A model generated the notes under the pieces. That model searched no databases and was not told the DNA's origin. It worked only from the letters and a program-made list of their open reading frames with translations. A DNA stretch of 59,724 nucleotides from Dichomitus squalens LYAD-421 SS1 (taxonomy: Eukaryota > Basidiomycota > Agaricomycetes > Polyporales > Polyporaceae), in the NCBI RefSeq assembly GCF_000275845.1, contig NW_006766885.1, positions 1,003,520-1,063,243 of the forward strand, written 5' to 3'. Below are positions 36,801-48,959 of this stretch, one piece after another. A program made the position numbers and the translations under genes. Numbering within the stretch: the first letter of the stretch is position 1; the number at the start of each line of letters is the position of its first letter.

Positions 36801-39800
36801 CGGACGGCCTCTCCCAAAACAGAATTGCAGACTACATGGTATCGGGGACCGCGAAACCAGCTATCAGCTTTGATGCGACAGGCGGTTTCGCGGAAGACGG
36901 GCTGCGCGGCAGCAAGCACACTACACGCGAACACCGTACACACCACTCTACTGGTGGCTACTCTTCCCTCGACGTCGACCAACTTACCCGCCTCGGCGTT
37001 CTACTGGGCCACCGGCCCTTGTTATGACGGCCATTCACGTGCGCTACGATCAGGTTCGCATCCAGTCTCTCGACACATCTTTTCTCTCAGTCATTCAGAC
37101 GCGGACGACGCTCATGCTGAGGTCGGCATATGACGCGGGGTGCTGACGTACCAAGCCCGCGCTGCTAGCCAAAGTTCGCCTCGCGGGCCCGTTCCGCAGC
37201 TGCCTACGATTTCTCAGCCACATACTCTCGTCAGCACAAGGTACAAATATCATGCCATCCTTGCTTTGCACGGAAGCTTGCCAAGCAGTCGGTCGCTGGT
37301 CGATAGTCAAATTGTTGATCCTCCGTCGGCTGCTATTGAGCGCGTTGCACAGTGTCATACAGAGAGGCTGTTTGAGGCCGTATGTGCTGGTACCGTGCGC
37401 AGTGGGAAGAGGTTCAACATAGAGAAGGCGATGCCGAGCGACGAACGGATGTAACAGGGCTCCTGGGCCGCCTGAGCAGAGACGCAGTCGCACGCGCCTC
37501 GATGCGCAGTACTAGAACTCGCTTCTCAGTCCCTCATGGGACACGCTGCATGGGGAAAGGACCATGGGATAAGGTCTTACTCATCAAAGGTCATGCAGGA
37601 TACGTCCACGTTGCCAGTGAGCGTTCACTCTTGTAGTGCACCTTGCGCCTTCCCATACATGTTGTGGCCCTAGCTATGGCGGTGAAGAGCTGACCCAAGC
37701 TTGGCACCATTCTAACGGACTAAATGATGCACCGCAGGGCTTGCTGCACTGTGGGAGAGCATACTTGCCCTCTCTTCCGGGCCTCTCACGGTTGGCGGAC
37801 GGGTTTGTGGCCCGTTGACTGTGCCTCAGCCATAGTTTCAGCCTGTCAGACACTCGCTCTAGGAGGTCCTGCGATTATGCTGATATGCAATGCAACTTCT
37901 GAACGCGACCGCGTCAGAGCCCTGTGTATGGTCTCAGGTTATCGGGGCTGTCTGACGCGGCGAGCGGGAATCGTTCTGTACTGTGTCCGATGTACCAGAA
38001 CGTATGTGCTCATGCATGCCGCCGGGCCATTACGCCCTGGGATTGTACCCGGCTCTCGAGCGTCTTGTGCATCGATGTCTCCCAGTCTGAAAATGCATCT
38101 CACCTCCGTGTTACACATGTCACTACATCCCTGGCTTCAAAGCGTCTCCGTCTTCAACGTGCCCAATTGGAGGTATCGGTGAATGGCCGAATGCGATGCA
38201 ACTGCGGCATCCGTCGTCTACTGTTAGAACTTGGCTGCACTCAAGGGTGATTGAACGTCGTTCGCCGTGTCGCTGCGTACATGGCTACGTCTAAGTCAGG
38301 TCGTTACGTTGACCTTACTCTGCTTGCGTTCTAAGGAGTGGAAACGACATCGTACGCAGCGAAGGCGCTATTCTCCGTGCGGAAGTCTCCTTGGGCATCA
38401 GACATTCGCTGCAGTCTGACAAGTAAACCTTCGCACCTAGGCTTTGGACATTTGACTTCTGACGCCCTCTCTAGTACCTTCCCGGATCCTACGAGAGAGG
38501 ACACGCACCGCTGGCGCATTCGGCCGGTACACCACCAAATAGTACACAGCACATCCGTCAATTCCCACTCGCAGACCTATGCATGGTTACTGCGTAGGTG
38601 AGGAATACCACTAGTAAGCAGGTGAGCAGTGCTTTTTGCCAAGACCCTGTCTCTCACAATCGCAGGAGCGGTTGTCAGGATAAACCGCAACAGCCCGATC
38701 AGTAGGCGCAGCCAATTTGTGAAGCTTGTGGAAGCCCTAATCCAATCCGGCCTCATTTCGGGACCGAGCGCATCGGGTTGACAACATGGTACATATCGAG
38801 CAAGCTCGGGCCCGCTCAGTTTACGTCCTCTTTTGGGCGACCGCGCCAATGCTCGCGCCCGTATCGTGGCGACCGGATCTGTGCCAGCCCATCCCGCCCG
38901 AAGCCAGACCACGCTGGGCGGGACTGCCTCGCCCGGCTTCGATCATTATACTGTTATTGGAGGTACTGATGATTGGGAAGGCCCCCTCCCCTTCTCGCGC
39001 GCATTTGCGCAGTTACGGTGATGCTCGGCGGCCTTGGGTGAACCCCTTTAGAGCGCTCTTATGCCGCAGTGAGTGTAACTCCAAAGCGCAATATGATATC
39101 TCTTCACCACGCCGTCAAGAATTGGTGCCAGGGGCATGTACTTGACTCCATCTGCCAGCTGGCACAGCCATTTGTCGTCCTTGCGTTGAGCCTTCGTTAC
39201 TCTCGACGATCCTACGCGTCGTCAGGTGCAGGTCTTTCCCTCAAGCTCCCTGTGCTGTCCTGAGCCTACATCAAGCCCGCCTGCCAAGCCCATAGTCTGT
39301 GTCACATTGACGTAGCTCTCCATTGAGAGACATTGATGTGCTTGGTCCTATCAGTATTGGTAGCTTCAAATCCGGAGGCAGCAGGTGTCCATCATAAGCA
39401 CTCAAGGTACTTATGTTACCAAGGGGCAGGTCCTTCTCTCTTGCGGTCCCACCTAGTCCTGTACATAAGGCAATTCTGTACGAGAGGGACACACACCGAT
39501 AGTATGGACCCTACTACAGGCCGACGCTTCTTCGCGTAAGTATGAGAACTTTACATATCTACGAGTTGGCCCGTCGACCGACCTGCACCGGCGGAATTTG
39601 TGGAAGGTTTGACGTCTGACGCACTGGTGTGGGTGTGTGTCGAATGTGACGCGAAGCAACCTCACAGTGCTTCCACTTTACGTTATTACCAAACTATCCC
39701 TGTTGCAAGCCTCCACGCAAGTGAGTACACATTGTCTGTCGCCACACAAACCTATACCACTGCTAGCCCTTGTTACGGCTACCTTCTCTTCACATTGTAC

Positions 39801-41401
39801 GGAAATGTTTGGTGGTAAGCGCAGGCCTCTATGCCTTCCAAGAAACTTCATGCTGTCTCACACCACCGTAGTTTATGCCACGATGGTCCCACGGAGGCCT
39901 GACATCGACGTCACGGTGTCTCCTGCCAGTTGCGGACTAAACAATCTCGCGTCATCATCATGCACGTTAGCGCTCAATTAAGGCTGCCCACGCATTTGAA
40001 ACATTGCTGTCGTCCCCATTCATTATACGGCCCCCGTGATCTTACCTGTCCTCTCAAAAGGCGGTGAACACCGGCCACATGTCATGTCACCCAGAACTTT
40101 GGCGCCCTGTCTCGAGGATGGACTGAACCAGCCGAGTGCCTCCCGCGACGCCTGGCGGAGATCTCTGAAAGAGAAGGGACATCATGGTACTCGTGGCTTT
40201 CAAGTTAGTTTGTTACTGCTTATTTCGACGAAGCGTCCCGTTACGCCATAACTTATGTTCTGAACATGATACCTATCGGCCCTTCGTATTGACTCCGACT
40301 ATCCGTACCTACGCTAAACACCTGGAACTTCTATCTTGGGAGTGCGGCGCGATGAAGGAGATCTTACTTCTAGGTCGCACCTATCCGTCGCCCGCCATGG
40401 TCATGGGACTGGGCGTGGCATGTGGCGGCAGGCTGGCACCTAAGGCTGCGGAGAGTGACCGGCGAGACCATCCCTAGTGATAACCTTGCAACCACTCCTT
40501 TAGAGCAGTCCGAGTCCTGAGCCGAGCAGCCCGACGATATGAAGGGACTGCATTCTACAGTCCTCCGATTAAGCAGGGACAGGTAGTGGCTCGGATTCGG
40601 GCTCTTTGCGCAAGGCGAGTTTCCCTCATTTACGCGTAACATAGAAGAAAATTTCCAGCGCGGAGCCGCCCACGGATGAGGAATCGACCCACCATACGTT
40701 ATTGAGATAGCCGTGGCGACGAGGCATACCAGCGCTTCTGGGGGCCTCTATCAGATCTTGACGCATTGGGCAGGTCCCTATAGAAGAACGAAGCCGGAGA
40801 ACGTTTCAGAAGGACGTCTACCCACCAGAACCATATTATACAGTTTATTCCTACGCCGATAGGAAATCTCATTAGGATATCCGGAAAGTCTGCCTAGAAT
40901 GCGAGCCACACGGCGTCGATACGTCCCCTCTAGACACAATGCGTTGCACGCGCGTCCCCCGTGCCCGGACAGAGTACCAAGGGTCGTGGCATCGTGGGAG
41001 GAGGCCGATGCCTAGTCCGAAAGCGACTCTATCTTCGGAGAATCCCAATTGCGGTTTTCCCGTACACGACTAAAGGTGCTGGCGTAACTCGCAAAAGAGG
41101 CCTCCCTGGACGCGCGGCGAACACAAACCCTGGGGCTTGCAAATTCGCTGTAGGATGGGACGTACCTCGTTGCGATCACAAGTGGCTGAGCCGCTGAGCA
41201 TGGTGGGCTGGAGATTGTTAAGTTCTGGCAGAGGGTCGAGGGACGATTAGTACATGTTCCATGACTTTGCCCTAGGCCAAGGAAGATCAGAGATGTACGA
41301 TCTAGATACTAAACATACAGTCAATGCCTTGAAGCTGCCCGGTCTAACTTACAAACACCGCTCTATACAGGAAACCAGCACGGAGAACACTGAAAAGACA
41401 A
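33895..41401. other. 7.5-kb region without a recognised gene
   Basis: The first 450 bp upstream of the cyclin ATG are strikingly purine-rich on the plus strand (GAGGCGGAGGCGG-type runs at 34040-34090) and probably form its leader and promoter. The rest has only scattered ORFs of 60-226 codons without motifs. A short plus-strand stretch at 39637-39815 has an exon-like layout: a hydrophobic segment VLPLYVITKLSLLQA, then gtgagt, gctag and gtaagc signals. It may be a relic of a membrane-protein gene. No terminal repeats were found. Confidence 0.35.
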
Positions 41402-44400
41402 CTAGAGAATGAGAACATCGAGGTTGTTATCCCGCATTACCGAGCGCCAGTCTGCATTAGGATGGTTCGTGTCGAGCCGCTCCCATACCTGTGAATGCAA
41501 TAGGAGTTAACGAGATGTCACAACCTACGTTACATGCAGAGTCCTCACCTGCCGTACAATGAGTTCGGACGTCTCAATCTCATAGCAGCCTGGACAATAT
41601 CGGTACGTATGAGTACCCTCGACTGGGGGCGACACAAATAAAGCACTATTACATTGCGTCCTGCAGATACAGGTGTTCGGGCCGACGGAGCGCGGGAGTC
41701 AGATTTGTTGAAATGTTGGAGAAGAAGCTTGTTTCGCACCTGAACAGCTCGAAGATAGATAGAACTCTCGCACGATCTATGCCATACAGCTGTGTCCCTG
41801 CGATGATGACAGGCCAAGTGAGACTGCCCAATGATCGTCAGATGCAAAGTAAGGCGGGCACATTGGGCGATGGATCACTTACTCTACCCCCATTCTGTTC
41901 TGGCAGCAATCCATGCAGAGCGTCAGAATCGTGTTCGCATGCTCTTGCACTAGCGCGTCTGAAGGAGGCGCCTTCAGTACATCTCGGAGCAGGAGTATCT
42001 GATACGCCAAGCGCACGTCAGCGTCAGTCCAAGTCAAACGCGCCGATCTTTTCGACGAAGCACGAACCTGAGCTGCATGCCGATATACGCAGTTGCCCGC
42101 TAGCACCCGCTCATGAACGTTGCTGGCCACGCTCCGCCAGTTTTCGAGGGATCTGTAGAGCTTCTCCGCGACTCGGGTTTGAGCATCATGATCGCTCCGC
42201 AGGTCCCCGCTCTCAGACAATTCCGTTATCGTGGATGCAGAGGGGCAAAGAACACGCGCGACCAATGTTGCGACCTAGAACCAGTTAGAATGAACAATGT
42301 TTACAGCGCCAGGGACAGCCATCTCGTCGCACCTCGGCGAGGACCAAGATGAACTCCCTTGACATGCCGAACACCTTGTCAATGTAGGACACGTTGTCAT
42401 GAGCGTTCGTCTTAGTCAACCTTGCAGGACAGCGTCAAAGAGTATCAGCAGCCGAAAAGGGTGTTGGACGGACCACCAGCAATCGATGTTCAGCAGACTA
42501 GGCGCTTTGCCTTGCGCGAGACATCCTGCGTGGAGCATGAATGTCAGCAAGGTATGCCGGAACGGAGGATCACATCAGGGAAAGCTACCGAAGAGCTCGT
42601 ATACGGCTACTATCTCCAGCAGCAGCCTTGCACGAGACACGCCAATCACAGAATTGGTCTTGTGCCTTCTGCTCCGCGCCAACAGCAGGCCCGGTCCACC
42701 TCGCGACTTCACCAAGCTCTTCGCAAAGTCCAAACTCTTTGCCCAGTGTCGTCCTCCCGAGAAGATCTGCATATGCAGGCGCTCACTGACTCACGATCAC
42801 GCAAGAAGCGGACTGCATCACTCACGTCGATGAGAGCAATCGCAACTGTCGCCGCCAAGGCCGCATCATTGTGGGCTCCCTCTGGTGTGGCGCATGCCGA
42901 CGTGAGTTGATGCAGAGACTTTGCACGGAACGTGTCCGCAACGTGCAAGGCTTCGTCGGCCGCAAGTGACGACACGCCGCTTCGGGAGAGTAGGAACGAC
43001 TGGTGTACGGCGGCGACGCCGAGCAATGCCAAGCGTAGCGACTCAACAGCGGAGTCCGTACCTCGCACGCCGTCGAAAATGAACTGAAAGTTAGCGGCCA
43101 ACACAGGGTTCTCAGACGGGTAGGCCATGATTATGCTAAGCGCATTGTCGCAGTAATGACGGATCTTTGGAAAGCAAAACAAAACACTCGTTCATTGATA
43201 TCTAACGGGATGCGTAGCGTGCGAGGAAGACCCCACCAGGTTTCTCTCCTGAGGCGTCGGGAACTAGAACACAGCAGGATGGTTAGGAGATACTCATGAC
43301 AGAAAGGCCTGCTTGACTCACGTAGGGCTCGATCGGGTCGACCGGTGTCAGGAGTTGAGGGGAAGACCACTGGGAATCAGGAGAGGAGCTCTCTGTGCCG
43401 CGGGAGTGAGGAATGTCATGATGGGCCGTGATGCGGGGAAGGTGGCTAGAATGCGATTGCGAATAGTGATGAGAAGGGTAGCTGTGGAGGTATTGATGTT
43501 GATTGGTATAAGATGCAGCAATTTCAGGAATAGCAGGAAGAGCATGGGTATTATTATGATGCATAGGGTATCCATGAGATGAGGTCGGAACTGTGTTCAT
43601 GCTGGAATGGATGGTCAATACGAAGAGCACCGTACTGACACATGAAACATACGCAGAGCGACGATTATCGTTAACGGCGACGGGAAGATTGAGATGAGGA
43701 TCACTGCAAACGTACGTGTAAGAATAAGGAATGGTTAGAGTAGACGATGCACACAGACCTGTGGCGACGAGACACCATAGGAGGAATACCCATCTCCACG
43801 GGCTCGCCACGTCGTGGAGGGGTCGGACCACGCGTGGGAGGAGTAGCGGCCTCTGACACGCCTGACGAGCCTGCCGTCGAAGGTCGCGTCTCCACTCCAT
43901 CGATGGGGGAAGGAGGCTCCCGACGAGGCGTGGGCTTTTTGCGAGTCGGGACGCCTTCCGGCCAGGTACACTACATGAGCGTTAGTGTGTCAAACGCGAC
44001 AACGACGCGTCCAGACTGATGAAACACGTACCTCCCGCTGACCATGACTACAACGCACGCAAGTAGGCTTCGTCTCGTCGCACTACATCCGAGTGTGAGC
44101 GGAAGAGCACGCGACGAGCACCAGCGCATAAGCTCACCTTGATCTTCTTCGCACGACAGGTCAGACAGCCAGTCTTGCTACGAGTGTACTTGGGACGCTT
44201 GCGCTGGGACGCGGGGTCTTGACGCACAGTGGATGGTGCAACCACATGCATGTGGGCAGCGCCTGCGTGCATTTGGGAAGCGTAGTATGCATTAGGAACG
44301 TAATGGTGGGTTGGGGTCGCGGGGCTAGAATCAGGTGGTGAGATACGGAAAAGTGCAAGGATGAATAGAAGAGTACTCACTAATGAAGACTGTCGGCCAT

Positions 44401-44460
44401 CAGTGGGTATGGTTGAGGAGGGGACTCGTAAGGACGGGAGACATGATGGGGAACGTCCAT
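41402..44460 (-). CDS. Zn(II)2Cys6 transcription factor with fungal-specific C-terminal domain
   Basis: Seventeen exons on the minus strand: 44381..44460, 44138..44324, 44032..44082, 43759..43970, 43653..43703, 43322..43601, 43207..43263, 42826..43164, 42589..42766, 42477..42525, 42333..42420, 42068..42274, 41883..41998, 41740..41823, 41653..41660, 41549..41589, 41402..41488. All phases agree and give 704 residues. The zinc cluster has Cys80, Cys83, Cys90, Cys97, Cys100 and Cys107 (CX2CX6CX6CX2CX6C) after a basic stretch (KRPKYTRSK), and introns cut it twice. A disordered Ser/Pro/His/Tyr-rich linker follows to about residue 300. The C-terminal half matches the Fungal_trans_2 type: YCDNALSIIMAYPSENP, DKVFGMSREFILVLAE, LTWPVIIAGTQ and CCYEIETSELIVRQVWERLD. 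It is likely a nuclear regulator; targets unknown. Confidence 0.9.
41653..41660 (-). other. 8-nt microexon of the Zn(II)2Cys6 gene
   Basis: The exon is bounded by ctgcag and gtaata. It adds Thr-Gln and completes the flanking Arg and Cys codons. With it the text reads LFRTQCCYEIETSEL, the conserved family block; without it the frame is lost. Confidence 0.7.
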
Positions 44461-47400
44461 GGTTTAAAAACGAAATGGGAGAGGTTGTGCATGGGAGTGT
44501 CGAGAAAAGGAGACCTCTGTTGATTGTTGTTGCGGATCATGGCAAATCGGGCCTGGAATCCCCGATTGGAGATCTCGTTGTGCGGTCGTTGCAGTCGCAT
44601 GTCTGCGCCGTCACGGAAGAATCCTCTCGGCTAATGAATAAATTCTTCTTTTTTCTCGTCTTTTTGTGGGTTTTCTTTGGTCCCTCCTTTCGGGGGCGGA
44701 CTCCGTTGGTGACGGCTCCACCGCCCCATTGCCTAGTCCCATTCGTCCCTTCGTCCACGACGTTGCCTGCGTGATCCGTTGCGACAGGACGACCCAGGGC
44801 AAAGATTGGAATGCGCTTTTGCCCAGGCGCCGGACAAGAAATCGAGAGCTGTCCGCGATGACAAGGTCAGGGTCTGATGCCTCATTGATGATCTGCGCCG
44901 AGGCGGCGACTGGCCCTAGAAATTGGCTCCTGCGTCGTGGCGAAACGCAGAAGAGAAGGGACTAGCGTGGGCCGCCGGAAAAATTGTTCGTGCACCTTGA
45001 AGCCTAAATTAGGGTTACTGTGCACATCAGCACCATCGCCCCAGCTTGTCGTGCCGCGCTTCCTCAGGCTCTCCAGCTCGCTGGGCTCGATGATAAACGT
45101 TGGTTCGCTTGCACTCCAGTATGCAAAGCATGCTCTTCATCCTCCTGATTGTCATCGACCCGTATCCATGCTCCAAAGCTCTTGGTGTGGACCGCCGCCC
45201 GCTCAGATCACCGTGCTAGTGCGGCCAGAGACCTAAGCTCACCTTCGTCCCGGTGTAGCCATTACCTTTGATAGCTAAATTCATAACGTACCGCTCCCCA
45301 GAAGCTGCCCGGACTCTCCCATAGGGGAGCTTCTGAGCTTCCGGGACCTCCGCCATGTGTCTGAAGGGAAAGAGGATTATCTCCACCGTTGTTCTCCGTT
45401 CTCACGCACGAAACACCATCATTCTCTCTAGTCACTCCATGGCGCCCGCCGCACGCCACATGCGTTGTGCTCACGTCTGATTTCATTATGTTCACTTATC
45501 ATATGAGGATGTAGGTCCACACAACCGCGCCTTCCTTCGCCCTCGTGCCCTTCTCTGACGTCTGCTCGCGGCACTCTGTAAGGCGTGTGATACGTCCGTA
45601 GTACAATACTATTGCCTCGCTCCGGACAGCCGAGCATATGCTTGGTGCGGGCTGAGGGTGAAAGGGCCTCAAGACGTCCGCAAGCCCCCGTTAGTGGATA
45701 TCAGTCAGGCCTGTGTGAAAAGGATGGACTGCTTTCTGATGGGATGAGAGCTGGCATTTGACCAGAACTTCTGGCCCATCCCCCAAGTACCTCATACGAT
45801 GCAGGGTCATCACGCTGAATTCACCGGCGTGTCCCGCTTGCCTCATCTGGAAATTGATAGCACGCAATCTTCTCACCTCGTCCGCTGCCTCGGCATATCT
45901 CTCTATGTACCGTCCGGAAGACCTTCGGGGAGCCCCATTCGAATAGACATTCCTTGCGCCACGAAGCTCTTCGATCAAGATACCCTGCGCTCGTCTTCGC
46001 GGTCAAGGCTTCGCACATGCGGAGATGCGCATGCAACGCATGAACCGGCATCCATACGCTGACGCTCCCTCACGATACCAAGGACGTCAAGGGGCCGGTG
46101 TTTAAATGCTGGCGATAGTTCTGTCAAACCCTTTCCAACACGACGCCGCAGACGAATAACTGATATTACGACACCCATTTGACATGCACCCGCCAGCAGG
46201 ATGCTTCGCGGGGAATGATGTGGACCGGCACCTTTCACTATCGACGGGCGGTCCACAGACTCCTCGGGCGGGTAACGTAAATCACTGCTTCTATCTCCCA
46301 TCCACTGTCAATGAGAACGCGGAGTATGGCTGACGCTCTGAAATTTACGGCCGCTGAGTCTATTGAGGGACCCAGCTCAAACCTAGCTGGGTTTCTCCGA
46401 GAGGCCATAAGGTTGACGGAAGGCAACCAGTACACCACACGCGCCGTGTACGCCGACTATTCGACCCTCGATGAGTCTGGTTTGCATACGTAGTTCGCGG
46501 GACCTGCCGGGCCACGTTATTGTAGTGCATGTCCGGGGATTCGCAAGCCAGCTACGTACAGTCTGACACATCCCTTCATGTGGGCAATGTGTTTGGGAAA
46601 ACGATGCACTCCTGCGTCAAGGCTTCCGGCCTCTTCCCCAACAGGTACGTATACCGCAGCCATGATACCTCGGCGGGGCTCGATGCTGGGAATTCAGGAA
46701 AGGATGAAACGTGATGTCGCTGTCACAATACTTGCAAGAACGCTGGTCGAACGTGGTTCCAAGATGGTGCAGGAAAGGCAAGGCGAACAAGGTCTTGTAC
46801 AAGCTACGTAGGCGCAGAATTGGGTCAAGTGCCTGCGGCGCTCCGAGTCGGTTTCCTTCTGCCGGTGCATCGAGCTCGTCCAGCGCCTACTATGTTCAGC
46901 ACTGCAGAACTCAATAAGATCATATACGCGGCAAAGCCTGACCATTTGACTCTAGCAGCATCACGAATATCTGCAGAGCTGGGCCCCAAAGCGCGCGCAA
47001 TATAAACCACTAATCAAGTCTTGGCTCGACGCTCAACAATTATCCGCTTTGGCAGGACGCGAAGAACTCGCAAGCGTGCATGGCAGAGTCGGCCGCGACC
47101 GAAGCAACGTGCCTTGCAGCGAGTCTCTCCGCCCAGGAACTGAATGGTCCTTCGGGTGAGCGGTCTGCCTCTTCGGCCCCGACCAAAGCACGCCCGCGGC
47201 CTCGCATACGCTCGCGAGGACGCCGACCATCTGTCCTCCAGCCTCTGCACCTGTCAAGCGGATCGGGCACGGGTACCCTCTCGCTACTCAAGCAGTGACA
47301 TCGCATGCAATTCGCCTATCAATTTTAGAGATCGTAGAGGCAGTGAGCAGGCGTTCGCGCGAACCTTCGCGGGACAAATGCTTCCGGAGGTAACCCGCAC

Positions 47401-48775
47401 GCAGGCGCGCATATGCGGTCGTCGTCCTGCGGCCTGAAGAGAGAGGATCGAAGGCCTAGGCGGCGCAGTCTGCTGAGCCTTTCGCTGACCGTGAATCTCC
47501 CCGGCTTCCAATGCCACGTCGGATCGCTTCGGCCGCTGCCGGTCACACAGAACACCAGTCGGCAAGCACTCGCGTCGCGTGCGAAGCTGGCCCAGCCGCG
47601 CGGAGGCGGTTGCGCCGCTCTTCCTAATAGCGTTGGCTGAGCGACATATGTACTATAGCAGTTGCCAATGGTTCGCAAGAGATCCACCAAGACGAAACGA
47701 TGCCGTCTTCTGAACCCCTGGTTATGGAGTAAGGGGAACCAATGCCGCGTCGTCGTGCCAATTCTTGGAGCGCTCGGACACCTTCACACCTTATCAATGA
47801 GGTTCACCTATTGAGCGCTTGCGTCTAGCAAAAAGAAGTTCCCTATGTTTGGGAGGTGAGTATGTACAACCATCGTCGTGTATACGTATGGCCAGGCGCA
47901 TCGAAAAAGCTGCTCAACGGTATCTGCTTTCACGTGGACCATCATATGCTGTCGTTCACACCCAACGTCCACCCTGAATATGATCACAGCACTGTCTCAG
48001 GCCCTCCGTATGGATAGATTGGAAGCTTTGGGACCTGCAGAGGGTGCGAGGACTGCAGTCGGTCTCAGAATCAAGTATGGCTGATCTCGTCAGTCAATAT
48101 GATACCAGGATGCCATGCTATGCCACGGTAGAAAGCCCTATCATCGGGGGCGCTCTCGGGACGGTCTTGATAGGCTCACTGCATCTGGCTTCCGTGCAAC
48201 CAGACAACTTGGCAGAGCACCTACACGTATCTGCAGTCATCTACGCCAACGTGGCGAGTTGCGTTTAGGTAGATCACCGTGATAGTCACAGTGGTTGACC
48301 GCAGCGGGATCTACAGAGGTGCATTGCTTTCCTCTCCCAACCAGCGTAGAAGCGCAGCTAAGCAAGACATCAATCCTCCCATGCACATCTTCGGCATAGA
48401 GCAATCTGAAACATCAAACCAAACGTCATGAAAACTCACCAAGTTGCCCGGCGGGAGATGAAGCCGGCGCACTCCGCAAACAGCTGACCGACGCGAAACC
48501 TGGGGGCACGTGGCCGCTGCGAGCCGCCCCACGACCTGGAAGGACGACCCTTGCATTTCCCACATGCTCGTTAGGGGGCCGTACACCCCGCGGCTGCGGA
48601 TTCTATAGGGCTCAAAACGCTATGACGAACAAGTTGGCAGCCTTGTACTTTGGCTATTCAATTGGACATCGATATGTCCACAAGTCTAAGGGGCCTTGGA
48701 TCGTCAGATGCTAAAAGCGCTGGAAAAGGCAGCCCCCTGCGTCACCGCTTACGACGCGCCAAGCCCATCTTCGTA
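44461..48775. other. gene-poor region upstream of the transcription factor
   Basis: A polypyrimidine stretch (44641-44695) lies upstream of the transcription-factor ATG. A minus-strand open stretch near 45691-45975 looks protein-like (ERYAEAADEVRRLRAINFQ) but starts at TTG and could not be joined to neighbours. An 8-bp inverted repeat CAGAAGCT/AGCTTCTG sits at 45299..45306 and 45328..45335. No gene can be supported. Confidence 0.35.
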
Positions 48776-48959
48776 CAGTTGAATATCTAATAATGAATAA
48801 TGTCGGTAGGCCCGTTTTCGACCGATTTTCTATTCATTATAGGATTTATGCATTATGAGATGCAGGTTTGGCGGTGAAGCGCCCATGCGGTGAGCCCTCG
48901 ACCTATTCATTATGAGATGATATTCATTATTAGAGTATTCATTATCAGATATTCAACTG
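48776..48959. mobile_element. 184-bp MITE with TA target duplication
   Basis: The element begins CAGTTGAATATCT and ends with its inverse complement. The terminal inverted repeats match over 24 bp with one mismatch. The flanks are TA on both sides (48774-48775 and 48960-48961), the duplication made by Tc1/mariner-type transposases. The interior is AT-rich with five or so copies of an ATTCATTAT unit in both orientations. It has no coding capacity, so it is a non-autonomous element. No transposase is in the window. Confidence 0.78.

Noticed and set aside
37049..37066. tRNA-like B-box (GGTTCGCATCC)
   Set aside because: It does not match the GTTCRANNC consensus and no A-box or acceptor stem lies upstream. 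No tRNA or 5S gene was found in the window.
36453..37133. 226-codon plus-strand open frame
   Set aside because: No family motif, ordinary composition for random frames of this DNA, and no splice partners.
43165..43206. Possible frameshift in the Zn(II)2Cys6 gene
   Set aside because: A 42-nt intron with gttaga and ccaaag ends restores the phase. It is short but acceptable beside other short introns here (44 nt in the taspase gene).
45691..45978. Protein-like minus-strand stretch
   Set aside because: It starts at TTG and I could not link it to another exon. Kept only as a note in the region entry.
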